64,000 bases of DNA from Streptomyces spongiicola (GTDB lineage Bacteria > Actinomycetota > Actinomycetes > Streptomycetales > Streptomycetaceae). Positions 31,997 to 41,793 of the stretch are shown here, one piece after another (position 1 is the first letter of the stretch; every line of letters starts with the position of its first letter). Position numbers and translations under genes: made by a program. The notes beneath the pieces are model-generated. The model made no database searches and was not told where the DNA came from. It was given only the letters and a program-made list of their open reading frames with translations. Location of the stretch: contig NZ_CP029254.1 of NCBI RefSeq assembly GCF_003122365.1, positions 3,305,001-3,369,000 of the forward strand, written 5' to 3'.

Positions 31997-34900
31997 TCAG
32001 TCTCCCCGCACCCGCTCGGCCCGCTCTTTCTGCATCGCCTCCCCCAGCAACGACTCCTGCTGAGCGCGGCCGGCGGCCGCCACAGCGGTGAGAGCGGGCA
32101 CACGGGTCGAGAGGGTGGTGAAGTAGTCGATGAGTTCTTGGTGCCTCGCAGAAGCAGGGCCCCACCAAGTGTCGTACCACGCAGCTGTGGCGGCAATGTG
32201 AGCAGCAGGAACGCCGTGGTCAAGCAGCAGAGGGCCGAGGCTCTCCAGGATTTCGTTGCGCTGGCCGGAGAGGGCTTCGAGAAGCTGGTCGGCGGTGACT
32301 TCACCTTCGTGAAGCAATCGTTCAGCCAGGTCTCGGTCAGGGCCAACCAACTGGATGAGAGGGCTGGGCCCGATTCGGGGGAGGCCAGCACAACGGATGG
32401 CGAGCCGATATCGGTGTGTTTGGGAAAGAGTTGCCAGGTGAGCCTCGCAGCCACGGGGTTCGAGCGGAGTGAAGAAGCCCCGGTCGGTCATCTCGTCGAG
32501 CCGTTCGGTGAACCACGCCTCGAAGAGATCGGGATCGCTCTTGGCTAGGTGCCCGAGCAACTGACCGGCCCGCCATTGGCTGTGCTGGGGCAGGTCCTCC
32601 ACCCTCATGTGCTGTACGGCCTCTCGCCAGGCCGGTCGCCATGCCTCGGGCAGCGAGGGGCCATGACGCTGGCCTATGGCGAAGCTAACGGCGGCGCTAC
32701 TGGCGATCGCGGCGATCGGATGCAGCAGCAGCCGCTGCAGCACCTCTTCCGGCTCATCGTGTAGGAACAACGAGTCGAGTAGGCCGACGTCCTCCTTCCT
32801 CATCGCTGCGATCACGAACTCGGCGGACTCATCGATCTCCGCACGTCCGAGCACAACGCTGATAACACCGGAACGAAAGTCCGGATTATCCAGACACCTG
32901 GCGAGGATGTCCCTCGGGACCGTAGTCGGATCGGTCTTGAGCCACTGTCCCAGTGCGCTGCGAAGCAGGAGCGGGTTCCCGGCCGCCGCAGCGGCCTCAT
33001 ACCAGGCACTTGGGTCGCTCAGGAGTGGTGTCATCTGCTCAGCAACCCAGATCCCACCAGTCTGGTCACCGGCCAGCGCCGATTGCTCGGCCAGCTCACC
33101 GAATCGCGCCACTCCGTCGTACGGTCCTAGCTCTGCGATCTTCTGTGCGAGGGCCTCCACAGAGAGGGGCTGGTCCGGCTCAGCGGCGTCGGCAGCGTCG
33201 AGGTGACTCCACCACCCCCGACCTGCGAAGGCTTCCAGGTCCGGATCAACATTGAACGATGGAAGTTCACGCCCGGTGCCGTCGCGCTCGCGCAGTGAGT
33301 CGAGCATGCGTTGAGCTCGTAGAGCCAAGCCGGGAGAGGCTTGGAGCAGGGGATACAGCGTGGCAAGGATGCGGCTGCCTCCTTCAACCCCCAAGCGCTT
33401 CTGCTCATCTGAGGGTCCCGCATGGCCAGTTGCGTGCCCCTCGCCGAGCCGCAGCCAGGTGAGCGCGAGGTCGAGCAGCGGAACAAGCGCGCTCGGAGGG
33501 CATCCGTAGGGGCTCTCCCACTCGTCCGCTGCGTCGAGAACTGCCGCAACCTGCTCCCACAAGGAAATGAGCTGGGCCAGATTCTCCGCCCTGTCGATGC
33601 CCCGGCTCATGGTAACGGTGTTCGGTGCGCTGGGATCAGTCCAGTTTCCCGACACTTCCACGGTAAAGATGCTCGCCAACATCTCGGTCGCCACGGCCCA
33701 ATGCGACGCTTCGCGATGAGTACGCAGCCAGTCCAGTGCAGACCGCAGAAGGAGCCTGCGAATCTCGATCTCGGTGCCGAAGTCAGGGTCGATGATGCCG
33801 GCCAAGTCACTCAACACGCGCAACGGGTGCTGCGGAGTGGAGTGACGCGGACGGTGGTCACCCACAGCAAGGTCGAGAAGCCCGGCGACAGCCTCGGGCA
33901 GCAGAAACTGTTCTGCAGATTGGATCAGTTGTCGAACCGCAGCGTCACCAGCAAGGTCAACGGAAACTCCAGATAGCTGATGAACATCGCGCGGCCCGTC
34001 AAGAACGGCGTGGGCGGCCGCGACGGCAAATTCAGCTGCCCGTCGGTCCAGGTGGGCGTATTCCGACACCACGGCGAAAATATCGGTATCCCAATCAGTC
34101 GGCGCGGGCAGCGCACGGACCCAGGCTTCCGCCGCCGCGCGAGCAGCGGGGGAGTCAGAGACCCGAGCAGCAGACATCACCGCCAACGCGAGGTCTGAAG
34201 CCCGTTCGGGAAAGGCATCACAAACGGTGGACCATGGCCTGCCGGCAGGAGTGGTGAAGAACCACCGAGCTACGAGTGGCGCGCGCAGTGCTGGCTGCAA
34301 GCTCCAGACATCGCCAACGGTTTCCACGAGGCCGTTGCGCGCGAGGCGCTCCATCAGCCCGGACATGCTGGCTGGCGGCTCGCCGACGAGGGGCGCCAGA
34401 GCGTACAGCGTCTCAGTGGACGCACCTCCAAGGGCCGCTACGCAAGCCAGGGTGTCCACAGCCGTCTCAGATTCAGTGACGCGCCGGAGATGTCGTTCCA
34501 CGTTCGCCAGGTGCGCCCTACCAGTTACAACCCTGTCGCCCTCCCCCGTGGCAAGCAACTCACAGAGCGTAAGGGCCCAGCCCGGTCTGCCGTCCGCTTG
34601 AGCGAGAACCACAGCACGTGCCCGGTGGCCGGTCACACCGACTGAGGTGACCAACCTGTTCATGTCGGCCAGCTCCAGCAAGTCGACGTCGACGCGGACG
34701 GCCCCCGGAAGAGCTGACATCACCTCGTCGGCCCTGTCAGGCCAGGTCGGCGCGACGATAACGAATGAGAGGTCTGCCTGACGGCGGGCCCGCCGGAGAA
34801 CGCGGATGTCGTCGAGGCGAACATGGGCTTCGTCCACCACGACGGCATCAGGCCGGGCCTGCAGCAGTTCGTCGATGAGTCGGTCGAGTTGCGTCTGCTC

Positions 34901-35545
34901 AAGGTAGACAACGCGGCGATCCAGCTCAGCGGTGAGCCGTGTCTTACCCACACCGGGGACACCGACCACAACAGTGTCGCGACCGGCATCAACCTCACTG
35001 TCGAGCATTGCAATGGTGCTCTCCCGGCCCACGAGCGGGGTCTGGTCTGTCACGTGGTCCGGTGCCTCGAGCGGACGGTCAAGCAGGGCACCCAAGTCCG
35101 CCGCGATGCGCAGAAGGTTCCATCGCCAAGCCGGCTCACGCACGAGATGGTCAACGAACCATTCCTGGGCGTAGATATGCGCTGCTGGGAGGCTGCGCCT
35201 CTCACACAACCGGTCCATGGCCGCGCGTGTATTCGCGTCGACGGCTCGCGAGCAGGCCATCACAATCAGGTCGGCTCGCACACCCTCCTCGCGCATTCTT
35301 CGCAGACCCGTGCGCAGGTTTGCCACAGGGTCGCCAGTGGTGACGAGTAGGCGCCCTCGGGCGTCCACGTCGTCGGTGCCGAGGGGAAAGTAGATGTCGG
35401 CATCACGGCCGAAGTCATGGCCGCCCTCCACTGCAGCCAGTCCCGGGTACTGCGATTGCAGGAGAGCGCACGCACACCGCTCGAACTCCGTCGGGTGAAT
35501 GACCTGTTCTCTGAGTGCCTGACGCACCCGCGCCACGAGATCCAC
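31997..35545 (-). CDS. STAND-type NTPase with restriction-endonuclease-like N-terminus
   Basis: 1182-residue protein from a GTG start. Residues ~15-135 look like a PD-(D/E)xK-type nuclease fold: a leading Glu/Phe helix (HPTEFERCACALL), GGHDFGRDADI with the expected Asp, then strand GRLLVTTGD where an (E/Q)xK motif would be; the Lys is not evident, so it may be degenerate. Residues ~170-300 are a P-loop NTPase with Walker A GVPGVGKT (195-202), Walker B VVVDEAH (235-241) and sensor strand VIVAPTW. The remaining ~850 residues are helical, as in the repeat sensors of STAND proteins. This plan (nuclease-like effector, NTPase, long sensor) is that of Avs-type antiviral STANDs. It lies downstream of a helicase-nuclease gene. 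Confidence 0.7.
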   Translation of the reverse strand: MDLVARVRQALREQVIHPTEFERCACALLQSQYPGLAAVEGGHDFGRDADIYFPLGTDDVDARGRLLVTTGDPVANLRTGLRRMREEGVRADLIVMACSRAVDANTRAAMDRLCERRSLPAAHIYAQEWFVDHLVREPAWRWNLLRIAADLGALLDRPLEAPDHVTDQTPLVGRESTIAMLDSEVDAGRDTVVVGVPGVGKTRLTAELDRRVVYLEQTQLDRLIDELLQARPDAVVVDEAHVRLDDIRVLRRARRQADLSFVIVAPTWPDRADEVMSALPGAVRVDVDLLELADMNRLVTSVGVTGHRARAVVLAQADGRPGWALTLCELLATGEGDRVVTGRAHLANVERHLRRVTESETAVDTLACVAALGGASTETLYALAPLVGEPPASMSGLMERLARNGLVETVGDVWSLQPALRAPLVARWFFTTPAGRPWSTVCDAFPERASDLALAVMSAARVSDSPAARAAAEAWVRALPAPTDWDTDIFAVVSEYAHLDRRAAEFAVAAAHAVLDGPRDVHQLSGVSVDLAGDAAVRQLIQSAEQFLLPEAVAGLLDLAVGDHRPRHSTPQHPLRVLSDLAGIIDPDFGTEIEIRRLLLRSALDWLRTHREASHWAVATEMLASIFTVEVSGNWTDPSAPNTVTMSRGIDRAENLAQLISLWEQVAAVLDAADEWESPYGCPPSALVPLLDLALTWLRLGEGHATGHAGPSDEQKRLGVEGGSRILATLYPLLQASPGLALRAQRMLDSLRERDGTGRELPSFNVDPDLEAFAGRGWWSHLDAADAAEPDQPLSVEALAQKIAELGPYDGVARFGELAEQSALAGDQTGGIWVAEQMTPLLSDPSAWYEAAAAAGNPLLLRSALGQWLKTDPTTVPRDILARCLDNPDFRSGVISVVLGRAEIDESAEFVIAAMRKEDVGLLDSLFLHDEPEEVLQRLLLHPIAAIASSAAVSFAIGQRHGPSLPEAWRPAWREAVQHMRVEDLPQHSQWRAGQLLGHLAKSDPDLFEAWFTERLDEMTDRGFFTPLEPRGCEAHLATLSQTHRYRLAIRCAGLPRIGPSPLIQLVGPDRDLAERLLHEGEVTADQLLEALSGQRNEILESLGPLLLDHGVPAAHIAATAAWYDTWWGPASARHQELIDYFTTLSTRVPALTAVAAAGRAQQESLLGEAMQKERAERVRGD

Positions 35546-35553
35546 GAATGTTT

Positions 35554-35559
35554 ATACTA
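35554..35559 (-). promoter_or_regulatory. -10 element of a leaderless promoter for the STAND gene
   Basis: TAGTAT on the minus strand ends 8 nt before the GTG start, so transcription should begin at the start codon. It shows that the gene can be expressed apart from the helicase gene 114 bp upstream. A good -35 was not evident. Confidence 0.5.
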
Positions 35560-35659
35560 CGCGCGGCTTTGCAGTGGTGTGCGTGATGATGTCCTTCTGC
35601 TGACACCAGTGCGCCTTGTTCACTTACGATCCGCCGCGATCCGGTCCGCGGCGGTTCCA

Positions 35660-38600
35660 TCACCCGACCGCCGTGATATGACCGTCCGCCTCCCTCAACC
35701 TGCCTCGGCGGTGCAGCTCATCGACGTCGGAGTCCAGGAAGCTGCGGATGTCCCGACCCATACGACGCCAGCCAAAGAACTCGCCTGCGTGCCGGACCAG
35801 TTCGTCCCGTGACATGCCTGGGCACTCCGCGGCAAGTTCGTACAGCGCCAGCTGCCGCTCGGCCGGGGCGATGTGCGCGGCCTTGCGAGGGGTGTCGCCC
35901 TCTCCCGGAACGCGAGCGTCCAAGTCCTCTCGGCCGGCCACGTCCAGGAACTGCCCGTCGACGGTGACCTTCCCCGAACGGACGAGGCCGCGCACTACTT
36001 CCCGCACGTTGTCGCGGATCCTGTTGCCCGCCCGGGCAACGCCCCACGCCTCCCTGGCGCGCTGTACCAAGAGTTCCTCGTGAATGGGTCCCTCGATCCC
36101 GATGACCCTGGTCAGGACGTTGCGCAGCGCGGGCCGGGCTTCCGGGGTGTGCAGTTCGTACGGTGAGGACACGGTCATCTCGCACGTCTCGTACATGCAG
36201 CTCCACGGCCGGTCGGGCTCGGTGTCGACAGGAACGCGCTCATGGTCCGGGGGCGCCAGGGTCGTAGGCGTCGCTCCGTCCCCCGGTCCCGGAGCATCAG
36301 GCCAGTCCGAAGCGCCAGAGAACGGAGCGGTCGGCCTCGTGCGCGAGGTCTCCTCCGCCTCATCCTCGGCGGCCACCGTCGGATCTACCGAGGTGGAGTC
36401 GGAGTCCGACATCGGTCCCCGCTCGACCGCCAGCTCGACCGCCTCACGCAATCTCAGCTCGGCGGCGGCCCGGCCGCGATACCAGTCGGTGCCCCAGATG
36501 CGGTGCAGCCGCCAGCCCAGCCCGGCGAGCACTTCCTCCCGCAGCCGGTCGCGATCCCGAGCCGTCCTGGACGAGTGGTACATCGCACCGTCGCACTCGA
36601 TACCGAGTGCGTAGGCACCGGGGAACTGCGGATGGCGCACGCCGATGTCGATGCGGTATCCGGCCACGCCAACCTGCGGCTGCACGCGGTAGCCCCAGTC
36701 GCGTAGCACCTGCAGGACCGACTCCTCGAAAGGGCTGTCCGGTTCGGCGTCAGCCTGTGTCACGGCCTGCGCGAGGACTGCCGGTCCGTTCTCGGCGTAC
36801 TCCAGATACCGCTTCAGGTGCTGAACGCTCTCGTTGGCGCTGTCGGTCAGGCCGCTGCCCCGGAACGAGGCGACGACCTCCATGCGGAAGCGTGCCCGGG
36901 TCACGGCGACATTCAGGCGCCGCCAGCCGCCGCCCTTGTTGATGGGCCCGAAGTTCGTGCCGAATTTGCCGTGCTCGTCGGGTCCGTACCCGATCGACAT
37001 GATCATGACGTCGCGCTCGTCGCCCTGGACGGACTCGAGGTTCTTGACGAAGAACCCGTCGAGCCGGTCCTCGGTGAAGCAGTGGTCCAGGTCGGGGCGG
37101 AGCAGCCGGGCCTGCTGGACAGCCTGGTCGATGGCCGCCGCCTGCGCCTGAGAGAGGGCGACAACACCCAGAGTGCGGCCAGGGCGGGTGTCGAAGTGAT
37201 GGATCACCCGCCGGGCGACGAACTCCGCTTCCACGCGGTTGTCGCGTCGGCCGCCACGGTCGTACACACCCTGTGTGTGGAAGAAGTCGACGCCGATGTC
37301 GTTGCCGTGGTCCAGCGCTCCGGGGAAGGTCACCATGGAGTTGCCGTAGAAGGACCTGTTGCTGAACGTGATCAGTTCCTCGTGACGGCTGCGGTAGTGC
37401 CAGCGCAGGGACAGCTCGCGCAGGGCGCCCGCCTTGCATGCGTGCAGCAGCGACTCGAAGCTGTCCGGAACGTCCTCGTCGTACTGGTCGGAGTCGTCCT
37501 CGACGGCCGAGTCGAAGAAGGATGTGGGCGGCAGCTGCTTTTCGTCGCCGGCCACGATCAGAGAGTCCGCCCGGTATACGCAGTTGATCGCGTCGGCCGG
37601 GCTAACCTGTGATGCCTCGTCGAAGATCACCACGTCGAAGTGATAGTCCGCGGGCAGGAACTGGCTCACCGTCAGAGGGCTCATCATGAAGCACGGCTTG
37701 ATCAGCCGGACGACTTCGCGGGTCCGGCCGAGTAGTTCCCGCACTGGCATGTGGCGTCGCTTCAGCTCCGCTTGCTTCTTGATCACCAAGGCCGCCCCGC
37801 CGCTGAATCGGCGCGGCCGACGCTTGTTGCACGCTTCGATCACGGCACCGCTCGCGGCGGCGACCAGTCGGCGGTCGGCCTCCCGGAAGTCGGCCACCCG
37901 GGCGTCCAGGTCCGCGGAGCGGGTGGTGGCGAGACGGGTGTCCGTGGCCAGGAGGTCGTCGGCCCAGCACTTCAGCACGGCCTGCTCCACGACCACAGGC
38001 AACTGTTCGGGCAGGACGCCTCGTTCGACGGCACGGGGGACGAGGTCATCGATACCGTGACGCGCCAGGACGTCGACTCCAGAGCGGTATGCCTGCCATT
38101 CCTCCGAGCCACGCGGGTCGGCCCGGAGTTCGTCGACGGCCAGCTGGGCCTGGTCGAAGGTACCGAACAGGGCGAAGGACAACTGAGCCTGGCGGGGCTC
38201 CTCGAAGAGATCGTGTAGCGCGGTCGATGACTCCGACCAGCGAGCGGCACGGCGCGCCACCGTGTCGCACCAGCTGGTCAGCGCGCTACGAATGCCACGG
38301 GCCAACAACCCCGGCAGCGGGTCGGGCTCGGTGCCGTCGGCCAGGCGGGCAGTGAGCGGGTCCCGGTGAGCCGTCCCGCGGGTGAGTTCCGCGATGCGGT
38401 CCGCAGCAGCCAGCGCTGCGTCCATGGCGGGCAGTTCGCTTTCGTCGCGGGGGACGTAGCCGCCCAGCGCCTCCTTGTGACGTGCCACCGACCGAGCGAA
38501 CTCAGCCGCAGTGTTCTGCCAGGCCAGGGCGTCGTTGAGGCGGTGGGGCAGTGTCTTGTCCCAGGCGCCGTCGCGCGTGAGCGCGGCCACCGCCGCGCGA

Positions 38601-40717
38601 TCCTCCCGATACTGGCCAGCCAGACGCGCGAACACACCCCGATGCTGTTCAGTAAACCTCTCGGCCAGGGCGGGCAACTCTTCAGCTTCAAGCACCTGCT
38701 CACCAAAGACATCTCCCGCTGCAGCGCGGGCTGCCGCGCGGGCTGCAAGCGCGTCCCGCACCTCCTGAGCCGCTCGATGTGCCTCGCGCAGACCTTCCTC
38801 GTCGAACCATCGCGCAGGTGGCCGTTTCACCACGGAGGCCAGATCGGCGAGTTCCAGTAGGCCGAACGCTTCCTGGGAGGTTTCCGGCTTAGGCAGTCCG
38901 AACAGCTCTGCCAGCTGGGCGAGGCTTCCGGAGAAGTCGTCCGACAGTCCGCCGCCGACCGTGCCGACCGTGGCTGGGTCCCGGTCTGGCAGGCACGCTT
39001 CCAGGGTCCGTACGGTCTGCCGTACGTCGTGCACAGTACGCGGTTCGGGAGTCGTGACCGCAAACGGTCGACGCTCGGCAGCCGCGCGCAGGTCCGCGAG
39101 CGCGTCTGTGGCCTCCGCGAGGACTGTGGTGGGGACGGAGCTCCCCTTCAGCTTCAGCCAACGCCAGACGAACGCTTCGCCCTCCGCTGCCGGGCGCCAG
39201 GCCCGGCTGACGGTGCCGGCCGCTTCCATGAGCGCCTGCAGCTCCCCGGCGCCAAGCCGCCGGACGGTGGCGGTGCTCCTTGCGCCGAGGGTGAGCTGCG
39301 GGGTGTCGGCCTGCTCCAGGAGGACCAGGCGGCCCAGGACGTCGTGGAGGGTACGGCCGAGCGGTTCGCGGGTCTGGTTCATGGCCGCCGCGTAGGCCGA
39401 CAGTTCCTCCCGCAGCCGGCGTGCCCTGTCCAGTTCGTGCTCAGCCGCTCCGGTGATCCGCACTTCGGTGGTCAGCACCCGCTCGAGCTCCGTCGCCACA
39501 GCCTTCTTGCTGGTGTCGCCGCTGTGCAGGGCCATCACGAAGTCGCCGAGGCCGACGCCTCGCAGCCTGTTGCGGACCACGTCGAGCGCTGCGGCCTTCT
39601 CACTGACGAAGAGGACGGACCGGCCGGCGTGCATGAGGGCGGCGATCATGTTGGTGATCGTCTGGCTCTTGCCCGTACCGGGCGGGCCGCTCATCACGAA
39701 GGAGCCGCCGTCCAACGCGGCCGCGATGCACTGCCGCTGTGAGGAATCCGCGTCCAGCACGAGTGGGGTTCGCTCAGGCAGCTGGATCTCGTCGATGCGG
39801 TCCAGCTCGGGCGGCTCGAAGCCGATCAGATCGTCGGGCAGCCCCGCGTCGGGTCCGAGGCCGACGGCCCGGACCAGCGGATGAGCGAGGATGCGCTCCT
39901 CGTTCTGCTGGAGGTCCTGGTACATGGCCTCCTTGTGCGAGGCGAAGAGGCCGAGTACCACCCGCTCGTCAACCGACCAGCCGTCCTGCGCACGCGCGAC
40001 ATCCCGGGCGGCGGCGAGAACCGCGCTCGGATCGGCCACGTCGCAGTCGGCGACGGAGCTCCAGTCGACTCCGAGCCGTTCCAGCTTGACCGCGAGCGCA
40101 GGGTTGTGGATCCGGTCCTGGTCCTCCGCCAGGTGCAGACGCGTCTGCCGTCGCCCGTCTCGGCGAAGCTCGACAGGTACAAGCAGCAGCGGAGCGGAAC
40201 TCGTCTCCTCGGCACCCTCCTCCCGCCAGTCCAGCATGCCGACGCCGAGCCAGAGCACCCACAGACCGTAGTCGTTGTACATCTGGCCTGACTTCTGCCG
40301 CAGTTGGTAGAGCGACGCGTCCAGCCCCGCCTGCGTGCTCTTCTGTGTCACCAGGCCCGAGGCGGCACCGGGTCGGCCAGCCGCGGAGGGCGAGTCGTAG
40401 AACGCCAAGGTGCCCGGAGCCTCCGCCTCCCCCACCTCGCCGGCCGCGTTCCCCTCGGTTTCACCGCCCGAGATGGGGGCGAAGAACCAACCGCGGGCGA
40501 GCCCGGACAGCACAGTGAAGGGGTCGGGCGCCGTGATTTCAAGGGTTGCGGTCCGCGTATGCCTGAAGTTCAGCAGCCGGTTGCGCCCGCCGAGGTCGAG
40601 CAAGGAGCTGCGCCAGTCGCCCAGAACAGCCTTCAACCGATCGAGCGCAGGGTCACTGCCGCTTGCACTGCCACTGCTGCCCCAGTGCGCGGCTCTGGTC
40701 GTTCCTGAACTGGGCAT
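35660..40717 (-). CDS. DUF4011 - SF1 helicase - Vsr-like nuclease - DUF3320 protein (Hhe-like)
   Basis: 1685-residue multidomain protein. The N-terminal ~330 residues match DUF4011 (RSSLLDLGGRNRLLNFRH is its signature). A superfamily 1 helicase core follows, with Walker A SGPPGTGKS (~344-351), Walker B VIFDEASQVSP (~1030), the GDEKQLPPT motif, and RLNVAVTRAR near the C-terminal helicase end. Around residue 1370, IGIECDGAMYHSSRTARDRDRLRE is the Vsr/REase (MTES_1575-type) nuclease. DUF3320 (~1530-1600) and a second helical repeat close the protein. From memory this architecture is that of the Hhe antiphage protein. ATG 40717 has GGAGG 9 nt upstream; the frame before it is weak. Confidence 0.88.
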   Translation of the reverse strand: MPSSGTTRAAHWGSSGSASGSDPALDRLKAVLGDWRSSLLDLGGRNRLLNFRHTRTATLEITAPDPFTVLSGLARGWFFAPISGGETEGNAAGEVGEAEAPGTLAFYDSPSAAGRPGAASGLVTQKSTQAGLDASLYQLRQKSGQMYNDYGLWVLWLGVGMLDWREEGAEETSSAPLLLVPVELRRDGRRQTRLHLAEDQDRIHNPALAVKLERLGVDWSSVADCDVADPSAVLAAARDVARAQDGWSVDERVVLGLFASHKEAMYQDLQQNEERILAHPLVRAVGLGPDAGLPDDLIGFEPPELDRIDEIQLPERTPLVLDADSSQRQCIAAALDGGSFVMSGPPGTGKSQTITNMIAALMHAGRSVLFVSEKAAALDVVRNRLRGVGLGDFVMALHSGDTSKKAVATELERVLTTEVRITGAAEHELDRARRLREELSAYAAAMNQTREPLGRTLHDVLGRLVLLEQADTPQLTLGARSTATVRRLGAGELQALMEAAGTVSRAWRPAAEGEAFVWRWLKLKGSSVPTTVLAEATDALADLRAAAERRPFAVTTPEPRTVHDVRQTVRTLEACLPDRDPATVGTVGGGLSDDFSGSLAQLAELFGLPKPETSQEAFGLLELADLASVVKRPPARWFDEEGLREAHRAAQEVRDALAARAAARAAAGDVFGEQVLEAEELPALAERFTEQHRGVFARLAGQYREDRAAVAALTRDGAWDKTLPHRLNDALAWQNTAAEFARSVARHKEALGGYVPRDESELPAMDAALAAADRIAELTRGTAHRDPLTARLADGTEPDPLPGLLARGIRSALTSWCDTVARRAARWSESSTALHDLFEEPRQAQLSFALFGTFDQAQLAVDELRADPRGSEEWQAYRSGVDVLARHGIDDLVPRAVERGVLPEQLPVVVEQAVLKCWADDLLATDTRLATTRSADLDARVADFREADRRLVAAASGAVIEACNKRRPRRFSGGAALVIKKQAELKRRHMPVRELLGRTREVVRLIKPCFMMSPLTVSQFLPADYHFDVVIFDEASQVSPADAINCVYRADSLIVAGDEKQLPPTSFFDSAVEDDSDQYDEDVPDSFESLLHACKAGALRELSLRWHYRSRHEELITFSNRSFYGNSMVTFPGALDHGNDIGVDFFHTQGVYDRGGRRDNRVEAEFVARRVIHHFDTRPGRTLGVVALSQAQAAAIDQAVQQARLLRPDLDHCFTEDRLDGFFVKNLESVQGDERDVMIMSIGYGPDEHGKFGTNFGPINKGGGWRRLNVAVTRARFRMEVVASFRGSGLTDSANESVQHLKRYLEYAENGPAVLAQAVTQADAEPDSPFEESVLQVLRDWGYRVQPQVGVAGYRIDIGVRHPQFPGAYALGIECDGAMYHSSRTARDRDRLREEVLAGLGWRLHRIWGTDWYRGRAAAELRLREAVELAVERGPMSDSDSTSVDPTVAAEDEAEETSRTRPTAPFSGASDWPDAPGPGDGATPTTLAPPDHERVPVDTEPDRPWSCMYETCEMTVSSPYELHTPEARPALRNVLTRVIGIEGPIHEELLVQRAREAWGVARAGNRIRDNVREVVRGLVRSGKVTVDGQFLDVAGREDLDARVPGEGDTPRKAAHIAPAERQLALYELAAECPGMSRDELVRHAGEFFGWRRMGRDIRSFLDSDVDELHRRGRLREADGHITAVG

Positions 40718-41229
40718 GCAGACGTACCTCCGGCATGAACGCGCAGGAGGCAACGCACCTCGAAACCCCCCGAGTGCGACAATTATTCAGGCAGACAGGC
40801 CGACACACCAGTCTCAGCACCCCGCTCAGCGCTCACTCTCGTCGCTGCTCCGGCTGGGCACAGAAATCCCTTTGTCGGCCGAAGGCACGGTGAGCGTCGG
40901 CCCCCCGGGCACGGATCGTTCAAGCCGTGCCCTCAGGAGGCGAGCTCGTCATGTGGCTAGGCGTTCGTGCCGGTAAAGAGCAGCACCATGCGGCTGTCGC
41001 TTGTCAATGACATGCCCCTTCGGAAGTTCGCTGTCTGAGGTACCTACCGGATGCATGCTCCTGAGCGGTGCCGCGGTGCGGTTGGTGCTCCAGTCGGCGA
41101 TGTGGGCGATCAGGTTCCGCGCCAGGGCGGTCGCGTCGAGTCCGTAGCCGGCGGCGCCGAGCCGTTTCGGACGTTCGAGATCCGAGGTGCTTGGAGAGTG
41201 ACTGTCGGGCCACTGGGCATTACCAGGCC
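40718..41229. other. intergenic region between the helicase and HD genes
   Basis: About 510 bp between divergent genes. On the minus strand around 41020-41150 one frame reads AAGYGLDATALARNLIAHIADW, which looks protein-like and may be a gene relic, but I cannot name it. Promoters for both flanking genes should lie here. Confidence 0.4.
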
Positions 41230-41793
41230 ATGGATGAAGCTATGGTCGGCTGGGCGATTCAAGTAGCAGAAGCCGAACTCAGCACTGCGCTTCCACGTCG
41301 GTGGGCGCACACACAAGGAGTGGCTGAACGTGCGGCCGAGGTCGGGCCGGCCCTCGGCAAGAACACTGGCCTGCTCGTCGCTTCCGCCACACTGCACGAC
41401 GTCGGGTACGCACCTCGACTGGCCGTGACCGGGTTCCACCCGCTGGACGGGGCCCGCTTCCTCCGTGACGAGCATGGAGCAGACGCGAGGCTGGTGCGGC
41501 TGGTCGCGAACCACTCGTTCGCGCTCTTGGAGGCCGAGGAGCGAGGGCTGCAGGACGAGCTCGCGACGGAGTTCCCCTTGCTGGAAAAGCCCCTGCTGGT
41601 GGACGCCCTCGTCTACTGCGACATGACGACCACCCCTGACGGCGCCCGGACCACCGCACAGGACCGCGTCGCGGAGATCCTCGACCGCTACGGCGCGGAC
41701 AGTGTGGTCGGGCGGTTCATCCGCCGGGCGGCGCCGGAGATCTTCGCTGCCGTCGAGCGGATCGAGACCGCTCTGGCAGATCACCCCAGGTAG
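41230..41793 (+). CDS. HD-domain phosphohydrolase
   Basis: 187-residue soluble metal-dependent hydrolase. The HD signature is spread as in small HD proteins: H in RRWAHTQGVAE, HD in ATLHDVGYAP, H in VANHSFALLEAEE and D in VDALVYCDMTT. Such proteins cleave phosphate from nucleotides or cyclic nucleotides; the substrate is not evident. ATG 41230 starts MDEAMVGWAIQ; the longer open frame upstream is Arg/Cys-rich and unlikely to be coding. Its 3' end overlaps the convergent Nudix gene by 13 bp. It belongs to the enzyme cluster at 41.2-47.0 kb. Confidence 0.82.
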   Translation: MDEAMVGWAIQVAEAELSTALPRRWAHTQGVAERAAEVGPALGKNTGLLVASATLHDVGYAPRLAVTGFHPLDGARFLRDEHGADARLVRLVANHSFALLEAEERGLQDELATEFPLLEKPLLVDALVYCDMTTTPDGARTTAQDRVAEILDRYGADSVVGRFIRRAAPEIFAAVERIETALADHPR

